Positions 1 through 6,286 of a stretch of 11,655 nucleotides of DNA are shown one piece after another (the first letter of the stretch is position 1; every line of letters starts with the position of its first letter). The position numbers and the translations under genes were made by a program. The DNA lies in NCBI GenBank assembly GCA_016839345.1, contig JAEOUL010000135.1:1-11655 (forward strand), read 5' to 3'. Below the pieces are notes generated by a model. It saw only the letters and a program-made list of their open reading frames with translations. It had not been told where the DNA came from and did no database searches. This DNA comes from Candidatus Thorarchaeota archaeon (GTDB lineage: Archaea; Asgardarchaeota; Thorarchaeia; Thorarchaeales; Thorarchaeaceae).

Positions 1-1
1 A

Positions 2-1117
2 ATTGGCTACATCAGCGATTGGACTACCAAGGATATTGCTGTGTGGTCGGGTCTTCGTGATGTCTACATAATTGATGGCTTGGATGGTCAATTGTTGCTC
101 CAAATAACCGCTCTTGACACACATGAAATTAGAGGTGTTCGTGTTGCAGATTTCAGTGATGCAGCTGGCAATGACTATGAGGAAATTGCTGTCTTGTTTA
201 GACAGTGGGCAGGCGGCAGTGAGGTATACATAGAATGGTATGACGAGGTCGGTTATGCTCTTTACAACACAAAGGCTGATCTCTTCACTTCCACTGCAAC
301 CTCGTATCGTATGGCAATTGGAAACTTCAGAGGAGGTACAACAGCAGACATAGTAATGGGTGCATCGTCATTTAATGCCCGAATCTATAATGGCGGGAAC
401 GGTGCTCTCTTCACAACTGCTTCTTCAACATCAACATATGGCCTCGCGGCTGGTGATTTCAACGGGGACGGATCTGCTGACCTTGCTGTAATGGATTCAG
501 ATTCGGACATACATATGTACGAGTTTGTTGGAGGAGGTAGCATTACTATCAGCTTCGACACCGGTACAGTCAGAGAATTCTTCGCTGGTGACATTTACAA
601 CAATGATGGCGTAGATGAAGTAGTGGTCAGTCTTGAGAGATATGGTGCAATCGCCTACAACTTCATTGGAACTGAAGTTTGGAGATACAATGCTCCATTG
701 GTGTTGGGTGGAAAAGACACACGTATTGTCCTTGAGGATATGAATGCGGATGGTTGGACCGATCTTGTTCTAACCAATAAGGAGTACATCAATGTTGTAG
801 ATGGATCTACTGCTAGACTTCTGTGGCATTACTGGAAGGAGGACCTCACAACTAATTTTGGACCCACAGTGGGGTATTTCTATAGTGCAACCGGTCGTGA
901 TGTGCTATGTTATGGTAATGATTTGATGTATGTTGTAGCACACGATATTACAGCTCCACCAGTACCACCTCCTGCTCTACTCTTTGAAACAGAAGCAGCG
1001 TATCTACCTCTTGACATGGCTCTGCTTGTTGGACTTGTCTGTTTCCAACTCCTGATTGTGGTTATTCCGCATCAAAAAGAAGATCTGATACGTAGAAAAA
1101 AGAAAGTTATGAAGTAG
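2..1117 (+). CDS. FG-GAP/VCBS-repeat surface protein, C-terminal membrane anchor (5' partial)
   Basis: The reading frame is open from base 2, so the protein begins upstream of the window; the GTG at 41 is just a Val inside a repeat (DIAVWSG). The visible part is a series of FG-GAP/integrin-alpha-like beta-propeller repeats, at about nt 134-192, 311-360, 452-505 (GDFNGDGSADLAV), 581-635 (GDIYNNDGVDEVVV) and 728-777 (EDMNADGWTDLVL). The Asp/Asn-Gly-Asp loops resemble calcium-binding loops. After a Pro-rich linker (PPVPPPA) comes one hydrophobic segment at about nt 1004-1069, then a Lys/Arg-rich tail ending RRKKKVMK. This order fits an extracellular propeller held by a C-terminal transmembrane anchor with the basic tail in the cytoplasm. 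Such proteins often serve in cell-surface adhesion or binding; the ligand is unknown. The signal peptide would lie upstream and cannot be checked. The next gene is over 300 bp away. Confidence 0.85.
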   Translation: MGYISDWTTKDIAVWSGLRDVYIIDGLDGQLLLQITALDTHEIRGVRVADFSDAAGNDYEEIAVLFRQWAGGSEVYIEWYDEVGYALYNTKADLFTSTATSYRMAIGNFRGGTTADIVMGASSFNARIYNGGNGALFTTASSTSTYGLAAGDFNGDGSADLAVMDSDSDIHMYEFVGGGSITISFDTGTVREFFAGDIYNNDGVDEVVVSLERYGAIAYNFIGTEVWRYNAPLVLGGKDTRIVLEDMNADGWTDLVLTNKEYINVVDGSTARLLWHYWKEDLTTNFGPTVGYFYSATGRDVLCYGNDLMYVVAHDITAPPVPPPALLFETEAAYLPLDMALLVGLVCFQLLIVVIPHQKEDLIRRKKKVMK

Positions 1118-1426
1118 ATAATAGGATTCCTTGCAGGAGAGAGACCACCTGCGTCTCAGTGAAGTAGTTTTCCCGCCCTAGAACATACCTGACGGTAGAA
1201 TCCTTTCAATCAGAGGAAGAACTCGGTGACTAAAAAGAAGATTTGTGTAAATCACCACACCATAGGAGTATGCCTGAAATCTGCATCCAATAGTCAATAA
1301 TACTGAAGATTCCTCCTTTATCCAATTTCATGTGATAACAGGGTTCAATGGAGAGGAACTATCAATATCGGTGGGACGAAGGACTTTTCTGATAGATTGC
1401 TTACTATTGCCTGCAGGTGCATTCGT
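1118..1426. other. Intergenic stretch without a recognisable gene
   Basis: About 309 bases separate the surface-protein stop from the next start. Only very short open frames are present (for example 14 codons from the ATG at 1348), none with a convincing ribosome site or family resemblance. No tRNA-like cloverleaf was seen. A small inverted repeat is visible just after the upstream gene: GAGAC at 1141-1145 and GTCTC at 1153-1157, overlapping a second one, GCAGG at 1133-1137 with CCTGC at 1148-1152. These could form a weak 3'-UTR hairpin but no T-rich tract follows, so I do not call a terminator. The promoter of the downstream gene must lie here but no clear TATA box stands out. Confidence 0.5.
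1415..1419 (+). promoter_or_regulatory. Ribosome binding site deciding the start at 1427
   Basis: AGGTG lies 7 bases before the ATG at 1427 and matches the archaeal anti-Shine-Dalgarno. It favours this ATG over the in-frame TTG at 1397, which would add ten residues (MLTIACRCIR) unlike the family N-terminus. Confidence 0.6.
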
Positions 1427-1678
1427 ATGGGAGATAAGAAAGTAGGTTTCGTCACACGATATTTTCACAAGATAAGTGTAGCTGCGATTATGCTTGAGGA
1501 CACACTTGATGTCGGAAACAAAATCAGGATTGAGGGTGCTACGACAAATTTTGAAATGAATGTAGCATCTATGCAAGTCGATAGAGTGAACATCGATTCA
1601 GGTTCCGCAGGTCAAGAGATAGCTATCAAGGTTCCAGATAGAGTACGTGAGAAAGACATAGTATATCTTGTAGAATGA
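1427..1678 (+). CDS. Stand-alone translation-factor-like (EF-Tu domain 2-like) beta-barrel protein
   Basis: This 83-residue protein starts MGDKKVGFVTRYFHK and ends KDIVYLVE. The pattern is that of the beta-barrel domain II of translational GTPases: an opening strand KVGFVTRYF, a central segment LDVGNKIRIEG (compare the 'L..GD.I.I.G' signature of EF-Tu/IF-2 domain 2), and a closing strand QEIAIKVPDRVREKDIVYLV. No GTPase domain is present and there is no room for one. Small archaeal proteins of this kind are commonly annotated 'translation elongation factor-like protein', and the same fold occurs at the C-terminus of U32 peptidases. Its role is not established, and RNA or ribosome binding is only an inference from the fold. 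It is flanked by a large gap upstream and a convergent cobalamin gene downstream, so it is probably transcribed alone. Confidence 0.72.
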   Translation: MGDKKVGFVTRYFHKISVAAIMLEDTLDVGNKIRIEGATTNFEMNVASMQVDRVNIDSGSAGQEIAIKVPDRVREKDIVYLVE

Positions 1679-1780
1679 ACAGCATCAATCATGATTTCTT
1701 CAATTCTCTAGCCAGCTCAATTAGATTGTATTGCAATAGGAGAGGGTAACTAGAAACCTTTGTTGATTGAGGATGACAAC

Positions 1781-2368
1781 CTATTCTTTTGTCATTTCCT
1801 TAGTCCCCTCCCGAGAGATAATCTGATCTCCCTCACCTTCCTCAATATTTTCGTATCTTGCCATAACGAAGAGTAAATCAGAAAGTCGGTTGATGTATTT
1901 GATCAATTCCTCGTTGATTGGGTAAGAGTTTGCGAATTGAACAATGCGTCGCTCTGCTCTTCTACAAACAGTTCGACATACATGTAGGAATGCAGCAGCT
2001 TTTGTTCCACCAGGGATTACAAAGTTTGTCAGTATTGGCAACTCATTAGATAACTCATCTGAAATCTTCTCTAGATGCTTTACATCTTCTATAGTGATTT
2101 GCTTCAATTTTTGAAGTGCATTTTTGGAATCTAATGACTCACGATTCGTAGCGAGCTCTGCATTCACAAAAAACAATTTCTGTTGAATGTCATGTATATG
2201 ACTAGCAATTCGTTCTGAGGAGTGAACCTTGGCAACACCCAATGTGGTCCCTAATTCATCAACTGTTCCATATGCTTCGACTCGAGGGTCCGCCTTGCTA
2301 ACTCGTTCCCCTGATAGAAGTACTGTTTCCCCTTTGTCACCAGCTCTGGTGTAAATACGTTTAGACAA
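1781..2368 (-). CDS. pduO: PduO-type cob(I)alamin adenosyltransferase
   Basis: The enzyme transfers the adenosyl group of ATP to cob(I)alamin (or cobyrinic acid a,c-diamide) to give adenosylcobalamin; it is cytosolic and forms trimers in characterised members. Family signatures are clear: N-terminal RIYTRAGDKGET for the ATP site, RVEAYGTVDEL, PGGTKAAAFLH, the strongly conserved CRTVCRRAERR and C-terminal YINRLSDLLFVMAR. One position differs from the usual VDELN: here it is VDELG. I chose the TTG at 2368, giving 195 residues beginning MSKRIYTR, because GGTGG at 2373-2377 sits 4 bases upstream and the N-terminus then matches the family. A TTG at 2395 would give 204 residues; no in-frame ATG exists before the stop at 2423-2425. 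It is divergent from the S9 peptidase and shares its promoter region. The gene implies an adenosylcobalamin-dependent enzyme elsewhere in the genome. Confidence 0.93.
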   Translation of the reverse strand: MSKRIYTRAGDKGETVLLSGERVSKADPRVEAYGTVDELGTTLGVAKVHSSERIASHIHDIQQKLFFVNAELATNRESLDSKNALQKLKQITIEDVKHLEKISDELSNELPILTNFVIPGGTKAAAFLHVCRTVCRRAERRIVQFANSYPINEELIKYINRLSDLLFVMARYENIEEGEGDQIISREGTKEMTKE

Positions 2369-2426
2369 GCTACCACCAAATTGAGAATCTTTCAAGCCTA
2401 GATGATTAGCCTTTCCATTTGGCTAT

Positions 2427-2443
2427 GTGGAAGTAAGCTCCAC
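2427..2443. repeat. Inverted repeat GTGGA-N7-TCCAC, possible operator
   Basis: GTGGA at 2427-2431 and TCCAC at 2439-2443 form a perfect 5-bp inverted repeat with a 7-base spacer. It abuts the TATA-like box at 2443-2450 in the divergent region between the adenosyltransferase and the S9 peptidase. Its position suits a regulator site, or the BRE region of the rightward promoter. The arms are short, so chance occurrence is possible. Confidence 0.3.
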
Positions 2444-2450
2444 TTAAATA
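2443..2450. promoter_or_regulatory. TATA-like box shared by divergent promoters
   Basis: CTTAAATA on the + strand reads TATTTAAG on the - strand, so either orientation resembles an archaeal TATA box. For the peptidase (ATG 2491) it lies about 41 bases upstream, giving a predicted leader of about 15 bases that contains the GGTG site at 2479-2482. For the leftward adenosyltransferase it would give a leader of about 25-55 bases depending on the start. Confidence 0.45.
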
Positions 2451-2490
2451 CAACCTCAAAACAAAATCTAGTTTCAATGGTGTTACTGAA

Positions 2491-4335
2491 ATGTCGTCAA
2501 ATGGAAAGAAGCTTGATTTAGAAGAGCTGATGGCACTTCCTGATCATTTCTGGGGCGCTCTTGGAAGATCCACTGACAAGATAGTCTATGTGTCAAACAA
2601 GACTGGATCGCCAGAGCTGCACATGCTTGATTTGACAACCATGAAGTTCTCACAATTGACCGATGGCAATTTTCCAAAGTCTCCGATTGGTTTTCACAAG
2701 TGGGCACCGGATGATTCGTATATTCTATTTATGAAAGATCCAGTCGAGGGTAATGAGAAGAACGACATCTTCTCAATATCAATTCCAGATAGAAAAATCA
2801 CGCAAATTACAAACACTCCTGAATACCGAGATGACTTAGGTGAAGTGAGTCATGATGGAAAATGGATTGTCTTCTCCTCGGACCGTGCAGGAGGAGTCAC
2901 TCAGCTATTTCGAATGAATGTTGATGGTTCAGACGTCAGAAAATTGACTGATCATAACCGTCCTGTTGCATTTTGGTATGATTTTTGGATTTCACCGGAT
3001 GATGAATGGATTGCTTATACGGCAAATGATTCTGAGAACTTGCAAAATCTAGATGTATGGACAGTTCGTAGCGATGGATCTGAGAAAAGGAAGCTCTTGT
3101 CCGTCAATGACGGATCACAAGATATCGCTATTGACTGGTCTCGGGATGGATCAAAGTTACTTGTGATGTCAGACCATTCTGGTGTTGAGCAGGCTGGCGT
3201 TTACTTTTTGAAAACAAACGAAGTAAAGTGGTTTGGCAACAAGAAGCATTCTGATATTCCGCTTGTGTTCACAGGTGATGGTGAGAATTTCGTTGTTAGA
3301 CGAGAAGCAGATGCAGAACTGATACTCATTCTATTTGAGGTAGCTTCAGGAAAGGAGATTCCTCTTAAGATTCCTCCTGGATCTGCAGGAGGTCGATATA
3401 TCACAGCTGATGGAAATCGATTTCTTATTGCTCACCAAGATTCTACTCACAGAATGCGTTACTTGATCTACAACCTAATAGAGCATACATTCAAAGAAAT
3501 AATTCCCGCAGAATATGGTCGCTATACTCCCGATGACTTTTACCCAGATGACTACATTAGCTATCAATCTGGTGACGTGACTATTCATGGAATTCTTTAC
3601 AGGCCAAAGGAAATACCTCAAAACAAGAAGATCCCAGCGATAATAATTCCTCACGGAGGACCTACGGCTCATTATTCCCGTTTGTTTCATCCACGCTCTC
3701 AAGTCCTAGTAGACAGGGGTTATGTTGTTTTAATGCCCAATGTCAGAGGATCTACTGGATATGACGTGGAGTTCAGAGATGCATGTCTGAATGATTGGGG
3801 AGGTAAGGATTTGGATGATATCGAAGCGAGTGTTGACTACCTCAAGACTCTGGAATATATAGATCCAGAACGAATAGGCATCACTGGGGGTAGTTATGGA
3901 GGTTATCTGACATATATGGCAGTCACGAAGAAACCTTCCCTCTGGAGATCAGCTTCAGCTTATGTTGGTATTACGTCTCTGAAACTAATGTATGATAAGT
4001 TAATGGAAACTTTTCCTGCACTTGCATACCTTCTTGAGGAACAAATGGGGAAACCTGAAACACCCGAAGTGCTTGAGCTATGGGAAAATCGTAGTGCACT
4101 CAATTTTGTCGAGAATATGACGTCTAAACTTCAAATAATACACGCAGAAAATGATCCAAGATGTCCTATTGATCAGGCGGAGTTGTTCAGAGATCGTTTG
4201 GTTGAGCTAGGCAAGAAAGAAGGAGAAGACTTTGAATATGTGGTTCTTACCGACGAGGGTCATGGTTCTGGTGATGTGGAACAAAGAACAATGATGTTCA
4301 AGTATATGGTAGATTTCTTCGATAGAACACTATAG
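2491..4335 (+). CDS. S9 (prolyl oligopeptidase) family serine peptidase, acylaminoacyl-peptidase type
   Basis: This 614-residue protein has the two-part S9 layout. Residues ~25-350 form a beta-propeller of WD40-like/PD40 repeats (for example KWIVFSSDRAGG and EWIAYTAND), which restricts access to small peptides. Residues ~365-614 form an alpha/beta-hydrolase domain. The catalytic triad is visible: Ser468 in GGSYGG, Asp555 in ENDPRCP and His591 in DEGHG; HGGP at 388-391 is the oxyanion-hole segment. The enzyme should hydrolyse short peptides, as acylaminoacyl-peptidase, oligopeptidase or dipeptidyl-peptidase; specificity cannot be read from sequence. No signal peptide is seen, so it is probably cytoplasmic. 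The ATG at 2491 has GGTG at 2479-2482, 8 bases upstream. The gene is monocistronic, divergent from the cobalamin gene and convergent with the BtrH-like gene 21 bp away. Confidence 0.95.
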   Translation: MSSNGKKLDLEELMALPDHFWGALGRSTDKIVYVSNKTGSPELHMLDLTTMKFSQLTDGNFPKSPIGFHKWAPDDSYILFMKDPVEGNEKNDIFSISIPDRKITQITNTPEYRDDLGEVSHDGKWIVFSSDRAGGVTQLFRMNVDGSDVRKLTDHNRPVAFWYDFWISPDDEWIAYTANDSENLQNLDVWTVRSDGSEKRKLLSVNDGSQDIAIDWSRDGSKLLVMSDHSGVEQAGVYFLKTNEVKWFGNKKHSDIPLVFTGDGENFVVRREADAELILILFEVASGKEIPLKIPPGSAGGRYITADGNRFLIAHQDSTHRMRYLIYNLIEHTFKEIIPAEYGRYTPDDFYPDDYISYQSGDVTIHGILYRPKEIPQNKKIPAIIIPHGGPTAHYSRLFHPRSQVLVDRGYVVLMPNVRGSTGYDVEFRDACLNDWGGKDLDDIEASVDYLKTLEYIDPERIGITGGSYGGYLTYMAVTKKPSLWRSASAYVGITSLKLMYDKLMETFPALAYLLEEQMGKPETPEVLELWENRSALNFVENMTSKLQIIHAENDPRCPIDQAELFRDRLVELGKKEGEDFEYVVLTDEGHGSGDVEQRTMMFKYMVDFFDRTL

Positions 4336-4356
4336 ATACGAATTGTACATTAGAAA

Positions 4357-5520
4357 TCATTGATTAGCCCAAAGTAAGAGACGTTCTGCTGCATCAGTTT
4401 CAGCTTTGTAGAGTCTATCAAGAAGGTTTCCAACGCTTTCAAGAATTATATTGAATTTCTCTACTTCATCAACAGCTTGCTCCATTAATGAAGGAATATC
4501 CGTTAATCGTTCCTTTACATCAACCAGAGCTCCTGCACCTTTCTGTTCCATATCAATATTATTCTGGAAATAAATCTCTCTGATTCTTCCTAGACCTGGC
4601 ATATCATCAGGAGTCAATTGAACTGCGAGTTTAGACCAATCATCACATATATCATCATAGAGAAGAGAAATCTTCTGGAGCTCAGGATCCTTCATTACCT
4701 TTGATGCCTCTTTCAAAAACCGTGAATACATCCTGCGGAACAGTGAACCTCCACTCCCACCAACTTCAATGTAAACAAAGTGTTCTATCAAAGCTTGAGC
4801 TATTGTTTGATTGTTAGGCAGTATCTTAGGATATCTGTGCAACTCCTTCTTCCATCTCATTATCCCCTGTGCACCCATGTTTGATATCGGCGGGTTGAGC
4901 ATAAAATCCGCATTCTCTTGAACCGCAAAAGGAATTATCTCTTCTAACGGAATCATTTCATCAGGCATCGACACCTGCATCATCTTATTCTTTGCAGGGA
5001 ACGGATGATATTCTGATGCTCTGGCCTGTTGAAGACGTGAGAGAGGAATTGTAATGGTTGTGGCAAACCGATCAGAAATGTGAGCCTCATCCTCCTTTTC
5101 ATCAATTCCGTAGACAAGAATGGTATGCATTCCAAAGTGATCATCACCGCCCAAAGACAAGTAGTCCAGAAATCCAAGATCTGCACAGACCAAAGCTGGT
5201 TGGTCCATTTCAAGAGTTTCTCGAAGATGCTTGTGAGCGCGTTTCACTGAAGATGATTTCAAGACCTTCCATTCTCCGCCCAATCGATCAACAGCCAACC
5301 CCAAGATTGTTGGGAACCTTCCGCCATTCATCCCTCCGACAAACGGTGTTGGCATCTGTTTCATTTTCCAGTAGATAAAACCTAATCCCGATGCGATTCC
5401 AACAAGCATCTCCTCCGAGATATCATGCCCGATGTGATGGAGCAACTTCCATAACGAACTCGTCATGCAGTTCTTCCCACCTGGAAGATGCTCAAAATCT
5501 AACATTATTCTCTCACTCAT
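4357..5520 (-). CDS. BtrH N-terminal / DUF4872 domain protein
   Basis: The 387-residue protein resembles BtrH-like proteins (PF14399 followed by DUF4872). BtrH itself transfers an acyl side chain from an acyl-carrier protein to an aminoglycoside in butirosin synthesis; the fold is related to cysteine peptidases. Numbered from ATG 5520, a likely Cys-His-Asp triad is Cys18 (GGKNCMTSS), His132 (HFGMHTILVYG) and Asp150 (ISDR). The second domain shows GGSGGSLFRRMYSRFLKEA at about 255-273, a DUF4872 hallmark. The last ~65 residues are predicted helical, possibly coiled coil. No carrier protein or antibiotic gene is nearby, so acyl transfer, amide hydrolysis or peptidase activity are all open. I chose ATG 5520 because GGTGA lies just upstream; GTG 5529 (390 residues, 4-base overlap with PadR) is the alternative. 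It is the second gene of an operon with PadR, so it is a likely PadR-controlled output. Confidence 0.82.
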   Translation of the reverse strand: MSERIMLDFEHLPGGKNCMTSSLWKLLHHIGHDISEEMLVGIASGLGFIYWKMKQMPTPFVGGMNGGRFPTILGLAVDRLGGEWKVLKSSSVKRAHKHLRETLEMDQPALVCADLGFLDYLSLGGDDHFGMHTILVYGIDEKEDEAHISDRFATTITIPLSRLQQARASEYHPFPAKNKMMQVSMPDEMIPLEEIIPFAVQENADFMLNPPISNMGAQGIMRWKKELHRYPKILPNNQTIAQALIEHFVYIEVGGSGGSLFRRMYSRFLKEASKVMKDPELQKISLLYDDICDDWSKLAVQLTPDDMPGLGRIREIYFQNNIDMEQKGAGALVDVKERLTDIPSLMEQAVDEVEKFNIILESVGNLLDRLYKAETDAAERLLLWANQ

Positions 5521-5525
5521 CTCTC

Positions 5526-5530
5526 TCACC
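5526..5530 (-). promoter_or_regulatory. Ribosome binding site overlapping the PadR stop codon
   Basis: On the - strand GGTGA (5530 to 5526) contains the PadR stop codon TGA (5528-5526) and lies 3 bases before the ATG at 5520. Terminating ribosomes would therefore sit on the initiation site, which suggests translational coupling. The short spacing leaves GTG 5529 possible as the start. Confidence 0.5.
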
Positions 5531-6188
5531 TATTACTAGAATCTTTGAACGTGAACCCTTCACCCATCTTGACCTGCTTAATGAACGATTCAAGCCATGC
5601 TATCTGACACCGTACAGACCATGCAGGACGGTCAAACAGAGCGCGAACAGCCCCTATGTTTTCCACGTTGTCGTAATCGTCAACAGTTATTCTACCAACT
5701 CTGCTCTCTGGTGCTTCTCTCCTTAGCCTCTCTATGTTGTCAAAGTTCTGAACATTAGTTTCAAGAAACTTCAGGCTATGTTCCAGGTTCGCCTTGTGAA
5801 TTTGTAGTGCCTCAAGAACTTCCTCCTGTGTGAGAGCGCTCATGGCAGATACTCCAAGATCAAACAGTGTCTTAGGTCTTGGAGGATTTGTAAGACACAT
5901 CTTGATTTGCCTTCTGAGTGTGTTTAGTCCTTTCCTAGTAAGACGGAATGTCTTCTTTGATGTTCTAATCGCAGTATCTTTCTTTTTACCCTCGACTAGA
6001 CCCCTTTTCTCTAGCTCTGAGAGCGCCTTGTAGACTGACGAAAATCTCAGGTCCACCCATTCGCGATAACCATACTGCTCAATGATGTTATTGACTTCAT
6101 AACCATATTCAGCTCCTGCTCCCAGAATGGTCAGTACCGCAAGATAGGTTGAGGGGAGGAACTCATCAGCTTCATTCAACTCATTCAC
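5526..6188 (-). CDS. PadR family transcriptional regulator
   Basis: The 220-residue protein has a PadR-type winged helix at about residues 14-85: STYLAVLTILGAGAEYGYEV, a recognition region FSSVYKALSELEKRGLVEG, then a basic wing (KKKDTAIRTSKKTFRLTRKG). This is followed by a helical C-terminal domain, about 100-215, typical of dimerising PadR proteins with an effector pocket. PadR members usually repress their own operon and a neighbour, and lose DNA binding on contact with a small molecule. The start is GTG 6188; the ATG at 6190 is out of frame and closes at once. No Shine-Dalgarno is evident, consistent with the very short leader predicted from the TATA box at 6217-6224. It is first in an operon with the BtrH-like gene and divergent from the oxidoreductase, with paired direct repeats in between that are the natural operator candidates. 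Confidence 0.88.
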   Translation of the reverse strand: MNELNEADEFLPSTYLAVLTILGAGAEYGYEVNNIIEQYGYREWVDLRFSSVYKALSELEKRGLVEGKKKDTAIRTSKKTFRLTRKGLNTLRRQIKMCLTNPPRPKTLFDLGVSAMSALTQEEVLEALQIHKANLEHSLKFLETNVQNFDNIERLRREAPESRVGRITVDDYDNVENIGAVRALFDRPAWSVRCQIAWLESFIKQVKMGEGFTFKDSSNR

Positions 6189-6196
6189 ATCAAAAT

Positions 6197-6234
6197 ATTA
6201 TACCAGTAGAATGATTTTATTATACTAGTAGAAT
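6197..6234. repeat. Two 16-bp direct repeats, 22-bp period: candidate PadR operator
   Basis: ATTATACCAGTAGAAT at 6197-6212 and ATTATACTAGTAGAAT at 6219-6234 differ at one base and start 22 bases apart, about two turns of DNA, so bound proteins would lie on the same face. A third, partial copy of the core (AGTAGAA) is at 6251-6257, 24 bases on. The second copy contains the palindrome TACTAGTA. The array covers the predicted leftward promoter and transcription start between PadR and the oxidoreductase. Confidence 0.7.
6217..6224 (-). promoter_or_regulatory. TATA-like box of the PadR operon
   Basis: TATAATAA on the - strand is centred about 32 bases before the GTG start at 6188, giving a predicted start of transcription near 6194 and a leader of only a few bases. 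It overlaps the second direct repeat, so a protein bound there would block TBP. Read rightward (TTATTATA) it may also serve the oxidoreductase, with a leader of about 40 bases. Confidence 0.45.
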
Positions 6235-6286
6235 AGTAATAAGTGTTTCGAGTAGAAATCAGAAATCTTAATCTCCTGGAAATTGG

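Noticed and set aside
1133..1157. Overlapping short inverted repeats (GCAGG/CCTGC and GAGAC/GTCTC) after the surface-protein gene
   Set aside because: The stems are only 5 bp, mutually exclusive and not followed by T-rich sequence, so they are not supported as a terminator or structured RNA.
1340..1426. Possible tRNA T-arm-like GGTTCAA before the EF-Tu-like gene
   Set aside because: No matching acceptor, D-arm or anticodon stem could be paired around it.
1328..1576. 82-codon frame on the - strand over the EF-Tu-like gene
   Set aside because: It is antisense to a gene with recognisable family motifs and its own ribosome site; the translated product has no coherent domain pattern.
2396..2430. 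Six-codon leader frame (ATGGAAAGGCTAATC...) ahead of the adenosyltransferase on the - strand
   Set aside because: It is very short and has no ribosome site; no attenuation structure or cobalamin riboswitch-like element was seen around it.
5391..5726. 111-codon + strand frame across the BtrH/PadR junction
   Set aside because: It lies antisense to two well-supported genes and its composition looks like a shadow translation.
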